A stretch of 64,000 nt of DNA from Dechloromonas sp. Dech2017 (GCA_009469585.1 SSXW01000002.1:125001-189000), one strand, 5' to 3'; shown: positions 47,961 through 58,023, numbered from the stretch's first letter. Made by a program: numbers and translations. The notes: generated from the letters alone by a model not told the origin.

Positions 47961-49304
47961 CTAATCGCCGGCCACCGTCATGCGGTCGATCCAGATCGAA
48001 CCGGTCTGCTTGCTGCCGCGGATCAGCACGTCGTTGCCGACAGCGACGATGCCGGCCAGCATGTCGCGGAGGTTGCCGGCAATGGTGATTTCCTCGACCG
48101 GGTAGGCGATCTTGCCGTTCTCGATCCAGTAGCCGGCGGCGCCGCGCGAGTAGTCGCCGGTGACGTAGTTGATGCCATGGCCAAGCAGTTCGGTGACCAG
48201 CAGGCCGCGTCCCATTGCCGCCATCAACCCGGCCAGGTCGTGCTGTCCCGGCTGGATGATCAGGTTGTGGCTGCCGCCGGCGTTGGCCGTCGTCTGCATG
48301 CCCAGCTTGCGCGCCGTGTAGGTGCTCAGGAAATAACCCTGCAGGATGCCGTCGGCCACCACGTCGCGGTCGCGGGTGGCAACGCCGTCGCTGTCGAAGG
48401 CCGAGCTACCCAGGCCGCAGGGAATGTGGGGACGCTCGGCGATGTGTACGAATTCCGGCATGATCCGCTTGCCGAGCTGGTCGAGCAGGAAGGACGACTT
48501 GCGATAGAGGGCCCCGCCGCTCGCCGCGTGCACCAGGCTGCCGAGCAGGCCGCCGGCCAGCGTCGCCTCGAAGATGACCGGGAACTCGCCAGTCTTCACC
48601 TTGCGCCCGCCCAGCCGGGCGACGGCCCGCTCGGCCGCGATGCGCCCGACGTGGTCGGCGGCGTCGAGATGCGCCGCATTGCGGTGGGTGGTGTACCAGT
48701 CGTCGCGCTGCATCGCGTCCTGCTCGCCGGCGATCACCGAGCAGGAAATGTAGTGGCGGGAAGTCGGGTAGCCGCCCATGAAGCCGAGGCTGTTGGCCGA
48801 CACGAAATGCGCCTGCTGTGTGGAAATTGACGCCCCCTCCGAATTGCTGACCTGCGGACTGGCGTCGAAAGCCGCCTGCTCGCAGCGGCGGGCGGTGGCG
48901 ATGGCCTCCTCGACGCTCAGCCCCCACGGGTGGTAGAGATCGAGATCCGGGCAATCCCTGGCCATCAGCGCCGCCTCGGCCAGCCCGGCGCAATCGTCCT
49001 CGGCCGTGAAGCGGGCGATGGCCAGCGCCGCCTCGACCGTCTCGCGCAGCGCCTTGGGCGAAAAGTCGGAGGTACTGGCGTACCCCTTGCGCTGGCCCGA
49101 ATAAACGGTGATGCCGATGCCCTTGTCGCGATTGAACTCGATGGTTTCGACCTCGTCGCAACGCACCGTCACCGACTGGCCAAAACCCTCCGAGACATCG
49201 ACCTCGCAGGCCGTTGCCCCCTTGTCGCGGGCGTGCCGGAGGACATCGTCGGCGAGCTGCTGGAGGGTGGCGAAGGGGTAGGAGAATGTGGCGGTTTCGG
49301 ACAT
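47961..49304 (-). CDS. pmbA: Metalloprotease PmbA (TldE)
   Basis: A 447-residue TldE/PmbA, the non-catalytic partner of TldD in a heterodimeric metalloprotease that processes peptides such as microcins and anti-toxins in the cytosol. Typical parts are ITVYSGQRKGYASTSDFSPK, VIFEATLAGGLLGSLVHAAS and VTGDYSRGAAGYWIENGKIA. tldD itself is not in the window. It is divergent from the darP-like gene, an arrangement also seen in E. coli (yjgA-pmbA). Confidence 0.95.
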   Translation of the reverse strand: MSETATFSYPFATLQQLADDVLRHARDKGATACEVDVSEGFGQSVTVRCDEVETIEFNRDKGIGITVYSGQRKGYASTSDFSPKALRETVEAALAIARFTAEDDCAGLAEAALMARDCPDLDLYHPWGLSVEEAIATARRCEQAAFDASPQVSNSEGASISTQQAHFVSANSLGFMGGYPTSRHYISCSVIAGEQDAMQRDDWYTTHRNAAHLDAADHVGRIAAERAVARLGGRKVKTGEFPVIFEATLAGGLLGSLVHAASGGALYRKSSFLLDQLGKRIMPEFVHIAERPHIPCGLGSSAFDSDGVATRDRDVVADGILQGYFLSTYTARKLGMQTTANAGGSHNLIIQPGQHDLAGLMAAMGRGLLVTELLGHGINYVTGDYSRGAAGYWIENGKIAYPVEEITIAGNLRDMLAGIVAVGNDVLIRGSKQTGSIWIDRMTVAGD

Positions 49305-49372
49305 GGGAGGCGCGTCGTGGGGGGAAAGTCGCTATCATAACAGCCCGCCAAAGACAGCACCGGACCTAGCCC

Positions 49373-49906
49373 ATGCATGAAGAAGATTTCACCGAAGATA
49401 CCGGCCGCCCCTCGAAGACCAAGCAGAAAGAGGCCATGGCCGAGCTGCGCGACCTCGGGGCCGAACTGGTCGAGCTATCGGTTGGCCAGCTGAAGCGCAT
49501 CAATCTGCCGGAAGAAATTTTCGAGACGGTGCGCGAATGCCAGAAGATCACCGCCCATGGCGCCCGCCGCCGGCAGATTGCCTACCTCGGCAAGCTGATG
49601 CGCAGCGTGGACGACGAGCCGATCCGCGCCGGGCTGGCCATGCTGCGCGGCGAATCCTCGGCCGAAACGGCCCGCCTGCACCGCCTCGAGCGCCTGCGCA
49701 GCCGCTTCCTGGAAGATGAAGGCGTGCTCAGCGAAATCGCCGCCATCTGGCCCGGGGTCGACCTCCAGCATATGCGCCAACTGCGCCGCAATGCGCTGAA
49801 GGAAAAGGAAAACAACAAGCCGCCCAAGAATTTCCGGGCCATCTTCCAGATCCTGCAGGAACTCGACCAGCAGGACGCCTCGCCGACGGAGACCGACCAT
49901 GAATGA
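49373..49906 (+). CDS. darP: Ribosome-associated protein DarP (YjgA, DUF615)
   Basis: A 177-residue acidic/basic helical protein of the DUF615 family. It binds late 50S particles and helps 23S peptidyl-transferase centre maturation. Conserved: PSKTKQKEAMAELRDLGAEL, LPEEIFETVRECQKI, GARRRQIAYLGKLMR and RQLRRNALKEKENNKPPKNF. It overlaps the mog-like gene by 8 bp and is divergent from pmbA. Confidence 0.92.
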   Translation: MHEEDFTEDTGRPSKTKQKEAMAELRDLGAELVELSVGQLKRINLPEEIFETVRECQKITAHGARRRQIAYLGKLMRSVDDEPIRAGLAMLRGESSAETARLHRLERLRSRFLEDEGVLSEIAAIWPGVDLQHMRQLRRNALKEKENNKPPKNFRAIFQILQELDQQDASPTETDHE

Positions 49907-50486
49907 CGACACCCTGATCATCGGCCTGGTTTCGATCAGCGACCGCGCCTCGACCGGCGTCTATGAAGACAAGGGCATCCCGGCCCTGCAGGAATGGCTG
50001 GGCGCGGCGCTGACCACGCCGTGGCACGCCGAAACGCGGCTGATCGCCGACGACCGGGCGACTATCGAAAATACGCTGATTTCCCTGGTCGACCGCAGCC
50101 ATTGCCACCTGGTGCTGACCACCGGCGGCACCGGCCCGGCACCGCGCGACGTCACGCCGGAGGCGACGCTGGCCGTCGCCGACAAGGAGATGCCTGGCTT
50201 CGGCGAGGAAATGCGGCGGATCAGCCTGAACTTCGTGCCGACCGCCATTCTTTCCCGGCAGGTGGCGGTGATCCGCAAGCAGGCGCTGATCATCAACCTG
50301 CCCGGCCAGCCCAAGTCGATCCGCGAAACACTCGAAGGCGTCCGCGACGCCGACGGCAATGTGCGGCACGTCGGCATCTTCGCCGCCGTTCCCTACTGCC
50401 TGGACCTGATCGGCGCCCCCTACGCCGAAACCGACGAAGCGGTGATCAAGGCCTTCCGGCCAAAATCGGCGATCCGCGCCAAGTAG
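49899..50486 (+). CDS. mog: Molybdopterin adenylyltransferase (MogA/MoaB family)
   Basis: A 195-residue MPT-binding protein. The G-loop TTGGTGPAPRDVTPEATLAV (about 72-91) and the early GLVSISDRASTGVYEDKGIP match MogA, which adenylates molybdopterin before metal insertion. MogA is a trimer in the cytosol. It overlaps darP by 8 bp. A repeat copy lies antisense at 50060-50097. moeB at 39452 may belong to the same pathway. Confidence 0.92.
   Translation: MNDDTLIIGLVSISDRASTGVYEDKGIPALQEWLGAALTTPWHAETRLIADDRATIENTLISLVDRSHCHLVLTTGGTGPAPRDVTPEATLAVADKEMPGFGEEMRRISLNFVPTAILSRQVAVIRKQALIINLPGQPKSIRETLEGVRDADGNVRHVGIFAAVPYCLDLIGAPYAETDEAVIKAFRPKSAIRAK
50060..50097 (-). repeat. Uptake-signal-like repeat, in mog
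   Basis: Reverse-strand core TGCGGTCGAC (50088-50097), CAGGG, AAAT, CAGCG, TATTTT, CGATAG. Antisense to the gene. Confidence 0.65.
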
Positions 50487-50489
50487 CCG

Positions 50490-52046
50490 TCAGCCGAGCA
50501 GGCTCTGCCGGTAGCGCACCAGTTCGTAGTCGGCGGTCTGCTCGACCAGGGCGACCGGCTTGAGCACGAAACGCCGGCCGTCGCGGGCGTATTCCATGGC
50601 CTCGCGCGGATCGAAGGTGGCCAGCGGCACGATCACGCGCACCTCGTCCGGCTCGTTGCCGTCGAGCAGGACGAGGGCCGGTACGCCGGCCACCGCGGCG
50701 TAGCTCGACGCCCCGCGCACCGCCAGTTCGACCGATACCGCCTGGCGGGCCAGCGACTGGATGCCGATCCGCGCCTCGCTCTCAGTGACCCGGTGATAGC
50801 GCCGGATGACGCCGACCAGCCAGTTCTCGCCGCCCTCTGGCTGCATGGCGAGAAGGGCGCCGACCTTCATCCACTCGCCCGGGATGCTCTGCAGGACGGC
50901 CCCGAAACCACCGCGGCTGACGTTTTCGACGACCCAGCTCTCGATCGACAGGCCGGTCGGCCGGCTGCCGAACTCGCCGGAAAAGACGACGAAGGCATTG
51001 ACCAGACCGTTGAGCACCGACATCCGGTGCATGACCCGATGCCGGTCGTGCTGGCGTTGCGGCGGCACCGGTGCCAGGTAGGTCGTCAGGTGGCGCAGCA
51101 CCCGCGCCACCTGCTTGGCCGGATAGTCCGCGCCGAGGACGATGTCGGGCGGCAGATCGCCGCCCCGTTCGAGGGCCTCGCGGGCCGCCAGCATCGCCTC
51201 GTGCGCCGCCCCCGGCTTGAGGAAACGCTGGGTCGGCGCCGCCTGGGCCGGCATCCGGGCCAGGCGCTGCGGCGGCTGGGCAAGGGCCAGGTCGGACCAG
51301 TAGACGTTGTCGATCAACGGCCGGTCGCCGAACACGAAGCCGGGCAGGAAGTGGCCGATCAGCGCCTCGGCGATCTCGATTTCGAGCGGCAGCAGGCTGT
51401 CCAGCGAAGCCGCCTGGAAGATCATGACCTTTTCGTATTCGAGCACGGGGCTGGTCATCCCGCTGCGCCCCGGCAAGGCCACCGGCTTGCCCGCCAGGTC
51501 GGCCGCCTCGGCGGTGAGCAGCGCCTGCCCCAGCCTTTGCCACAGGCTGTCGCAGGACGGGCCGTAATGGAACTGCTCCCATTTCAGCATGCGCCCGAGG
51601 GCCGCGATCAGGCGCACGCTCAGCGCCGGCAGCAGGGCGGGTGGCAATTCGCCGGCCCGCGCCCCGGCTCGGCCGCCATCCTCACTTTTCACCAGGCAAC
51701 GCTCGTAGGCGGTGGCGAGCAGCGTCGAGAAGCCGTAGTTGATCGCCCACAGGCGCTTTTCTTCCGAGCGCGACAGGCGGGCCGTCTGGAAATATTCGCG
51801 GGCCAGGCGCTTGAGATGCGGCTGGGCAGCCTCCTCGAGCTGCAGCACGACCTCGTAGCGTCGCTCGGCCGGGAAGTCGTCGAGGCCGGCCAGCGACTCC
51901 AGCCAGCCGGCGACTTCGTCGAGCGCCTTGAAGGCGTTGTCGCGCGGCAGTTCGCTGATGATCTTGCGCAAGCCGCGCGCGTCGGCCAGCGGATGATCCG
52001 ATTTTTGCGCGAACAAGCCGCCCAGACTGCTTACCGTTTTGAGCAC
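50490..52046 (-). CDS. Large conserved hypothetical protein with PilZ-like C-terminus
   Basis: About 518 residues, no signal or membrane segment. The first 370 residues are mostly helical (KIISELPRDNAFKALDEVAG, REYFQTARLSRSEEKRLWAI, LSVRLIAALGRMLKWEQF). The last 120 (GAVLQSIPGEWMKVGALLAM, WLVGVIRRYHRVTESEARIG) resemble a beta-barrel like PilZ, with SRGGFG before them, but a clear RxxxR c-di-GMP motif is not seen. I do not recognise a named family. Start chosen at GTG 52046; GTG 52052 is possible. Convergent with mog, 3 bp apart. Confidence 0.65.
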   Translation of the reverse strand: MLKTVSSLGGLFAQKSDHPLADARGLRKIISELPRDNAFKALDEVAGWLESLAGLDDFPAERRYEVVLQLEEAAQPHLKRLAREYFQTARLSRSEEKRLWAINYGFSTLLATAYERCLVKSEDGGRAGARAGELPPALLPALSVRLIAALGRMLKWEQFHYGPSCDSLWQRLGQALLTAEAADLAGKPVALPGRSGMTSPVLEYEKVMIFQAASLDSLLPLEIEIAEALIGHFLPGFVFGDRPLIDNVYWSDLALAQPPQRLARMPAQAAPTQRFLKPGAAHEAMLAAREALERGGDLPPDIVLGADYPAKQVARVLRHLTTYLAPVPPQRQHDRHRVMHRMSVLNGLVNAFVVFSGEFGSRPTGLSIESWVVENVSRGGFGAVLQSIPGEWMKVGALLAMQPEGGENWLVGVIRRYHRVTESEARIGIQSLARQAVSVELAVRGASSYAAVAGVPALVLLDGNEPDEVRVIVPLATFDPREAMEYARDGRRFVLKPVALVEQTADYELVRYRQSLLG

Positions 52047-52234
52047 CGCCACCCCCGGGAAAAATTTACCCTGCAGTGTAGACCGATATTTCGCCCCTTG
52101 CCCCGGCCGGTCACAATTTCCAGCCGGTCGCCCGGCGGTCGGCGCGGTCAACACAGCCTGGCCAGCGCGCCGGCCAGGCGAGGTGCGGGTTAAAATAGCC
52201 AACTTAAATAATTTTTGCCGGGAAGAACGATTCG

Positions 52235-53029
52235 ATGCAGCCCTATCTCGATCTGATGCGCCACGTGCTGGAACACGGCCACGACAAATCCGACCGGACC
52301 GGGACCGGCACCCGCTCGGTGTTCGGCTGGCAGATGCGCTTCGACCTGGCAGCGGGCTTCCCGGTGGTGACAACCAAGAAACTGCACCTCAAGTCGATCA
52401 TCCACGAACTGCTGTGGTTCATCCAGGGCGACACCAACATCGCCTACCTGCGGGAGAACGGCGTGCGCATCTGGGACGAATGGGCCGACGCCAACGGCGA
52501 CCTCGGACCGGTGTACGGCAAGCAGTGGCGCCGCTGGGAAACGCCGGACGGCCGCCTGATCGACCAGATCGCGCAGCTGGTGCATAGCCTGAAGAACAAC
52601 CCGGATTCGCGCCGCCACATCGTCTCGGCCTGGAACCCGGGCGACGTGGACAACATGGCGCTGCCGCCCTGCCACTGCCTGTTCCAGTTCTACGTTGCCA
52701 ACGGCAAGCTGTCCTGCCAGCTCTACCAGCGCAGCGCCGACATCTTCCTCGGCGTGCCCTTCAACATCGCCTCCTACGCGCTGTTCACGCTGATGCTGGC
52801 GCAGGTCTGCGGCTACCGGCCGGGCGAGTTCATCCACACCTTCGGCGACGCCCATATCTACGCCAACCACGTCGAGCAGGCCCGGCTGCAGTTGAGCCGC
52901 CAGCCGCGGCCGCTGCCGACGATGTGGATCAATCCCGCGGTCGACGACATTTTTGCCTTTAAATTCGAAGATTTCCGTCTCGACGGCTACGACCCGCACC
53001 CGCACATCGCGGCCCCGGTGGCAGTATGA
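52235..53029 (+). CDS. thyA: Thymidylate synthase
   Basis: A 264-residue ThyA, the same length as the E. coli enzyme. It methylates dUMP with methylene-tetrahydrofolate. The nucleophilic Cys is in [12 protein letters not shown] near 146; [20 protein letters not shown] binds the substrate phosphate. It starts a plus-strand operon thyA-pgi-folA, coupled to pgi by ATGA. The repeat at 52936-52977 encodes the segment [14 protein letters not shown]. Confidence 0.98.
   Translation: MQPYLDLMRHVLEHGHDKSDRTGTGTRSVFGWQMRFDLAAGFPVVTTKKLHLKSIIHELLWFIQGDTNIAYLRENGVRIWDEWADANGDLGPVYGKQWRRWETPDGRLIDQIAQLVHSLKNNPDSRRHIVSAWNPGDVDNMALPPCHCLFQFYVANGKLSCQLYQRSADIFLGVPFNIASYALFTLMLAQVCGYRPGEFIHTFGDAHIYANHVEQARLQLSRQPRPLPTMWINPAVDDIFAFKFEDFRLDGYDPHPHIAAPVAV
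52936..52977 (+). repeat. Uptake-signal-like repeat, in thyA
   Basis: Core CGCGGTCGAC (52936-52945), GAC, ATTTTT, GCC, TTTAAATT, CG, AA. In frame as Ala-Val-Asp near the C-terminus. Confidence 0.75.
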
Positions 53030-54621
53030 GCATGCAGGTACCGCTGCGTCCCGCCTGGCTGGCGCTGGCCAAACATGTGCGCAGCGTCCGGCATCGCCAC
53101 CTGCGCGACCTGTTCGCCGCCGACCCCGAGCGCTTCGACCAATTCTCGCTGCGCCATGGGCCCTTGCTGCTCGACTACTCGAAGCAGCGCCTGGTCGCCG
53201 AAACCCTCAACCTGCTGCGCCAGCTGGCCGAGCAGGCCGGCTGGCGGACCTGGATGGAACGCATGCGGGCCGGCGAGGCGATCAACCACACCGAAGACCG
53301 CGCCGTCCGCCATGTCGACCTGCGCGCCGGACCGGCCGCGCCGCCCGAGGTCAAGGCGGTGCTCGAGCGCATACGCCTGTTCTGCGACCAGATCCACGAC
53401 GGGCGTTGGCGCGGCTTTTCCGGCGAGCGCATCACCGACGTGGTGAACATCGGCATCGGCGGCTCCGACCTCGGGCCGCGCATGGCTGTTCATGCGCTGG
53501 CCGCCTTCGAGCAGCCCGACATCCGCGTCCATTTCGTCGCCAACCTGGACAGCGCCGACCTGGCCAGCACGCTCGGCCGGCTCAATCCGCGCAGCACGCT
53601 GTTCATCGTCGCCAGCAAGACCTTCACCACGCTGGAAACCATGGCCAACGCCCACACCGCGCGCCGTTGGGTGCTGGCGGCGGCCAACGACGAGCGGGCC
53701 ATCGCCCGCCACTTCGTCGCCGCCTCGACCAACCTGGCGGCCACCGCCGAGTTCGGCATCGCCCCGGAAAACGTCTTCGAGTTCTGGGACTGGGTCGGCG
53801 GGCGTTTCTCGCTGTGGTCGGCGATCGGCCTGCCCATCGCGCTGGCCGTCGGCTTCCGCCATTTCGAGCAGTTGCTGGCCGGCGCCCACGACATCGACGA
53901 GCATTTCTTCAATGCCCCGGCCGACGGCAACCTGCCGCTGACCATGGCCCTCATCGCGCTGTGGAACACCAATTTCCTCGACGCCCACAGCCACGGCGTC
54001 TTCCCCTACAGCCACTCGCTGGCCCTGCTCCCCTCGCATCTGCAGCAACTGGAAATGGAGAGCAACGGCAAGCGCGCCAACCGCGACGGTCTCGCCGTCG
54101 ACTACCCGACCAACCCCATCCTCTGGGGTGAGGCCGGCACCAACGGCCAGCACTCCTTCTTCCAGCTGCTGCACCAGGGCGGCGCGCTGGTCGCCAGCGA
54201 TTTCATCGCCGTCGGCCGTTCCGACTTCCCGCTGCCCGGCCACCACAGTGGCCTGCTCGCCAACTGCCTGGCCCAGTCGTCGGCCCTGGCCTTCGGCCAG
54301 ACCACGGAAGAAGCCCGGGCCGCCGGCATCGCCGAGCACTTGCTGCCCTTCCGCCGCTTCCCTGGCAACCAGCCGTCGACGACGCTGATGCTGCCCGAGC
54401 TGACGCCCTTCACGCTCGGCCAGCTGATCGCTCTCTACGAGCACAAGGTGTTCTGCCTGGGCGTACTGTGGAACCTCAACTCCTTCGACCAGTGGGGCGT
54501 CGAGCTCGGCAAGCAGCTGGCCGGGCGGCTCGCCCCCTGCATCCGCAACGAGGCGGCGAGCGATACGCTCGACGCGTCGACCCGCGGCCTGATCGACTAC
54601 CTGCGCCAGCAGAGGATCTGA
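53026..54621 (+). CDS. pgi: Glucose-6-phosphate isomerase
   Basis: A 531-residue PGI interconverting glucose-6-phosphate and fructose-6-phosphate. It shows [20 protein letters not shown] near 140, the Glu region [20 protein letters not shown] near 372-390 and the Lys region [20 protein letters not shown] near 473. It is complete and of normal length. It starts inside the thyA stop (ATGA) and is followed 2 bp later by folA, so a glycolytic gene sits inside a folate operon. Confidence 0.96.
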   Translation: MSMQVPLRPAWLALAKHVRSVRHRHLRDLFAADPERFDQFSLRHGPLLLDYSKQRLVAETLNLLRQLAEQAGWRTWMERMRAGEAINHTEDRAVRHVDLRAGPAAPPEVKAVLERIRLFCDQIHDGRWRGFSGERITDVVNIGIGGSDLGPRMAVHALAAFEQPDIRVHFVANLDSADLASTLGRLNPRSTLFIVASKTFTTLETMANAHTARRWVLAAANDERAIARHFVAASTNLAATAEFGIAPENVFEFWDWVGGRFSLWSAIGLPIALAVGFRHFEQLLAGAHDIDEHFFNAPADGNLPLTMALIALWNTNFLDAHSHGVFPYSHSLALLPSHLQQLEMESNGKRANRDGLAVDYPTNPILWGEAGTNGQHSFFQLLHQGGALVASDFIAVGRSDFPLPGHHSGLLANCLAQSSALAFGQTTEEARAAGIAEHLLPFRRFPGNQPSTTLMLPELTPFTLGQLIALYEHKVFCLGVLWNLNSFDQWGVELGKQLAGRLAPCIRNEAASDTLDASTRGLIDYLRQQRI

Positions 54622-54623
54622 AC

Positions 54624-55103
54624 ATGGCGGAAATCGTCGTCATCGCCGCCGTCGCCCGCAACCGGGTCATCGGCAAGGACAACCGGCTGCTCTGGAACAT
54701 CCCCGAGGACATGGCGCATTTCAAGGCGCTGACCAGTGGCCGGACGGTGATCATGGGCCGCAAGACCTGGGATTCGCTGCCGCCGCGCTTCCGGCCGCTG
54801 CCCGGCCGGCGCAACATCGTGATCAGCCGGCAGGCCGACTACCCGGCCCCCGGCGCCGAACTGGCCGGCTCGCTGGAACAGGCCCTGCAACTGGCGGCGA
54901 GCGGCGAAGAGAGCATTTTCATCATCGGCGGCGAGCAGATCTACCGGCAGGCGATGGCGCTGGCCGACCGCCTGGAAATCACCGAAGTCGACCTCGAACC
55001 CGAGGGCGACGCCTGGTTTCCGGAGATTGCCGCGGTCGACTGGAAAATAAGCGCAAAATCGGAATTTCCCGGTTTCGCCTTCGTCACCTACCGCCGCGCC
55101 TGA
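54624..55103 (+). CDS. folA: Dihydrofolate reductase
   Basis: A 159-residue DHFR, the E. coli length. It regenerates tetrahydrofolate after the ThyA reaction. Conserved: VIAAVARNRVIGKDNRLLWN, IPEDMAHFKALT (Asp of the active site), VIMGRKTWDSLP, and FIIGGEQIYRQA. It ends the thyA-pgi-folA operon. The repeat at 55031-55074 encodes AAVDWKISAKSEF between two conserved strands. Confidence 0.97.
   Translation: MAEIVVIAAVARNRVIGKDNRLLWNIPEDMAHFKALTSGRTVIMGRKTWDSLPPRFRPLPGRRNIVISRQADYPAPGAELAGSLEQALQLAASGEESIFIIGGEQIYRQAMALADRLEITEVDLEPEGDAWFPEIAAVDWKISAKSEFPGFAFVTYRRA
55031..55074 (+). repeat. Uptake-signal-like repeat, in folA
   Basis: Core CGCGGTCGAC (55031-55040), TGG, AAAATAA, GCGC, AAAAT, CGG, AATTT, CCC. 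In frame as Ala-Val-Asp; one of the clearest three-tract copies. Confidence 0.8.
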
Positions 55104-55133
55104 TCCGGCCCGGCGGCCGGCGCCGCCGTTACC

Positions 55134-57362
55134 TCAACGCACGCAATCGACGTAGTAGCGCCCGTCCTCGCCCTTGACCAGGCCATGCACGTCGGTTTCG
55201 AAACCGGGGAAGGCGGCGTTGAATTGACGGGCGAATTTCAGGTAGCTGCAGATCGTCTTGTTGAAGCGCTCGCCCGGGATGAGCAGCGGGATGCCCGGCG
55301 GATAGGGGGTGAGCAGCACGGCGGTGACGCGGCCTTCGAGATCGTCGACCGCCACCCGCTCGATCTCGCGGTGCGCCATCTTGGCGAAGGCGTCGGCCGG
55401 ACGCATGGCCGGCACCATGTCCGACAGGTACATCTCGGTGGTCAGGCGGGCCACGTCGTTCTGCTTGTAGACGCCGTGGATCTGCGTGCACAGGTCGCGC
55501 AGGCCGATCCGCTCGTAGCGCGGGTTCTTCTGCACGAACTCGGGCAACACCTTCCATAGCGGCTGGTTCTTGTCGTAGTCGTCCTTGAACTGCTGCAGCG
55601 CGGTGACCAGCGTGTTCCAGCGGCCCTTGGTGATGCCGATGGTGAACATGATGAAGAAGCTGTACAGGCCGCACTTCTCGACGATGACGCCATGCTCGGC
55701 GAGGTACTTGGTGACGATGGCGGCCGGGATGCCGAATTCGTCGGCGAAGTCGCCGTCGACGTCAAGGCCGGGGGTGATGATGGTCGCCTTGATCGGGTCG
55801 AGCATGTTGAAGCCGTCGGCCAGGTTGCTGAAGCCGTGCCAGCGCTCGCCGGGCTTGAGCATCCAGGCGTCGCGCTCCTCGATGCCTTCCTCGGAGAGGT
55901 CGGCCGGCCCCCACACCTTGAACCACCAGTCGGCGCCCCACTCCTGCTCGACCTTGCGCATGGCGCGGCGGAAATTGAGCGCCTCGGCGATCGACTCCTC
56001 GACCAGCGCCGTGCCGCCGGGCGCTTCCATCATCGCCGCCGCCACGTCGCACGAGGCGATGATCGAATACTGCGGCGAGGTCGAGGTATGCATCAGGTAG
56101 GCCTCGTTGAAGATGTCGCGGTCGAGCTTCTGCTCCTCGGCGTCCTGGACGAGGATCTGCGAGGCCTGGCTCAAACCGGCCAGCAGCTTGTGCGTCGATT
56201 GCGTCGAGAAGACCATCGACTCCTTGCAGCGCGGCCGGTCGGCGCCGATGGCATGGTAGTCGCCGTAGAAATCGTGGAAGGCGGCGTGCGGCAGCCAGGC
56301 CTCGTCGAAATGCAGGGTGTCGATCTTGCCGTCCAGCTCGCCCTTGATGTCCTCGACGTTGTAGAGGATGCCGTCGTAGGTGGATTGCGTGATGGTCAGC
56401 ACGCGCGGCTTGGCGTCCTTGTCGACGATGAAGGGGTTGGCGGCGATCTTCTTCTGGATGCTGGCCCAGGCGAATTCGCTTTTCGGGATCGGCCCGATGA
56501 TGCCGAAGTTGTTGCGGGTCGGCATCAGGAAGACCGGAATTGCCCCGGTCATCATGATGGCGTGCAGGATGGACTTGTGGCAGTTGCGGTCGACGACGAC
56601 GATGTCGCCCGGTGCCACCGTCGAGTGCCAGACGATCTTGTTCGACGTCGAGGTGCCGTTGGTGACGAAATACAGGTGGTCGGCGTTGAAGATGCGCGCC
56701 GCGTTGCGCTCGGAGGCGGCGACCGGGCCGGTGTGGTCGAGCAACTGGCCGAGTTCCTCGACGGCGTTGCACACGTCGGCGCGCAGCATGTTCTCGCCGA
56801 AGAACTGGTGGAACATCTGGCCGACCGGGCTCTTCAGGAAGGCGACGCCACCCGAGTGGCCGGGGCAGTGCCACGAATACGAGCCGTCGGCGGCGTAATG
56901 GGTCAGCGCCCGGAAGAAGGGCGGCGGCAGGCTGTCGAGGTAGGCATGCGCCTCGCGCTTGATGTTGCGGGCGATGAATTCCGGCGTGTCCTCGTACATG
57001 TGGATGAAGCCGTGCAGCTCGCGCAGGATGTCGTTCGGGATGTGGCGGCTGGTCCGCGTCTCGCCGTGCAGGAAGATGGGGATCTCGGCGTTTTTGTGGC
57101 GGATCTCGCCGACGAAGGCGCGCAGTTCGGCCAGCGTCTCCTCCGGCTCCATGGCCAGTTCCTCGTCGTCGATCGACAGGATGAAGGCCGAGGCCCGCGA
57201 CTGCTGCTGGGCGAAGGAAGTCAGGTCGCCGTAGCTGGTCACCCCGAGCACCTCCAGCCCTTCCTTCTCGATGGCTTCGGCCAGCGCCCGGATACCCAGC
57301 CCGGAAGCGTTCTCGGAGCGGAAGTCTTCGTCGATGATGATGACCGGGAAGTGGAAGCGCAT
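55134..57362 (-). CDS. Orn/Lys/Arg decarboxylase, class III PLP (biodegradative type)
   Basis: A 742-residue fold-type I decarboxylase with an N-terminal receiver-like wing domain (1-130), the PLP core (STQSTHKLLAGLSQASQI, PLP Lys near 382; HFDEAWLPHAAFHDFYGDYH), and a C-terminal domain (LLTPYPPGIPLLIPGERFN). Family members decarboxylate arginine, lysine or ornithine; the sequence alone does not fix which. The start MRFHFPVIIIDEDF at 57362 fits the family. Grouping with dcd and mrp is conserved in betaproteobacteria. It is convergent with folA. Confidence 0.93.
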   Translation of the reverse strand: MRFHFPVIIIDEDFRSENASGLGIRALAEAIEKEGLEVLGVTSYGDLTSFAQQQSRASAFILSIDDEELAMEPEETLAELRAFVGEIRHKNAEIPIFLHGETRTSRHIPNDILRELHGFIHMYEDTPEFIARNIKREAHAYLDSLPPPFFRALTHYAADGSYSWHCPGHSGGVAFLKSPVGQMFHQFFGENMLRADVCNAVEELGQLLDHTGPVAASERNAARIFNADHLYFVTNGTSTSNKIVWHSTVAPGDIVVVDRNCHKSILHAIMMTGAIPVFLMPTRNNFGIIGPIPKSEFAWASIQKKIAANPFIVDKDAKPRVLTITQSTYDGILYNVEDIKGELDGKIDTLHFDEAWLPHAAFHDFYGDYHAIGADRPRCKESMVFSTQSTHKLLAGLSQASQILVQDAEEQKLDRDIFNEAYLMHTSTSPQYSIIASCDVAAAMMEAPGGTALVEESIAEALNFRRAMRKVEQEWGADWWFKVWGPADLSEEGIEERDAWMLKPGERWHGFSNLADGFNMLDPIKATIITPGLDVDGDFADEFGIPAAIVTKYLAEHGVIVEKCGLYSFFIMFTIGITKGRWNTLVTALQQFKDDYDKNQPLWKVLPEFVQKNPRYERIGLRDLCTQIHGVYKQNDVARLTTEMYLSDMVPAMRPADAFAKMAHREIERVAVDDLEGRVTAVLLTPYPPGIPLLIPGERFNKTICSYLKFARQFNAAFPGFETDVHGLVKGEDGRYYVDCVR

Positions 57363-57446
57363 GGTGAATCCTTCAAAAAGCGGCGACCCGCCGCAGCGGG
57401 TCACAGGATAAGACGTTTTTGTTACAGGCTAAGGCAAGCGGCGGCG

Positions 57447-58013
57447 TCAGATCTTGGGCAGGGTCACGCCGACCTGCCCCTGGTACTTGCCGCCGCGGTC
57501 GCGGTACGAGGTTTCGCAGATCTCGTCGGACTCGAAGAAGAGGACCTGGGCGCAGCCCTCGCCGGCGTAGATCTTGGCCGGCAGCGGCGTGGTATTGGAA
57601 AACTCCAGCGTCACGTAACCCTCCCACTCCGGCTCGAAGGGTGTCACGTTGACGATGATGCCGCAGCGGGCGTAGGTCGATTTGCCGAGGCAGACGGTGA
57701 GCACCGAGCGCGGAATGCGGAAGTATTCGACGGTGCGGGCCAGTGCGAAGGAGTTGGGCGGAATGATGCAGACATCCGACTCGATCTCGACGAAGGACTT
57801 CGGATCGAAGGCCTTGGGGTCGACGACGGTCGAATTGATGTTGGTGAACACCTTGAATTCGCGGGCGCAGCGGATGTCGTAGCCGTAGCTCGAGGTGCCG
57901 TAGGAAACGATTTTCTGGCCATTGGCCTCGCGCACCAGTTCCGGCGCGAACGGCTCGATCATGCCGTGCTCTGCCGCCATGCGGCGTATCCACTTGTCTG
58001 ATTTGATGGCCAT
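57447..58013 (-). CDS. dcd: dCTP deaminase
   Basis: A 188-residue trimeric enzyme that makes dUTP from dCTP for thymidylate synthesis. The active-site stretch is [20 protein letters not shown] (Glu near 138) with [11 protein letters not shown] before it, and [20 protein letters not shown] near 45-64. Length is normal. Between mrp and the decarboxylase on the minus strand; its upstream gap contains the mrp terminator. Confidence 0.96.
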   Translation of the reverse strand: MAIKSDKWIRRMAAEHGMIEPFAPELVREANGQKIVSYGTSSYGYDIRCAREFKVFTNINSTVVDPKAFDPKSFVEIESDVCIIPPNSFALARTVEYFRIPRSVLTVCLGKSTYARCGIIVNVTPFEPEWEGYVTLEFSNTTPLPAKIYAGEGCAQVLFFESDEICETSYRDRGGKYQGQVGVTLPKI

Positions 58014-58023
58014 TTTTCCCTGC

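Noticed and set aside
56585-56594. An exact TGCGGTCGAC core inside the decarboxylase gene
   Set aside because: No A/T tracts follow; it encodes conserved VDRNCHKS codons and is probably a chance match, so it is not annotated as a repeat.
55692-58001. Very long open frame of about 770 codons antisense to the decarboxylase and dcd
   Set aside because: It crosses two well-supported genes on the other strand and has a Gly/Asp/Val/Arg-rich shadow composition.
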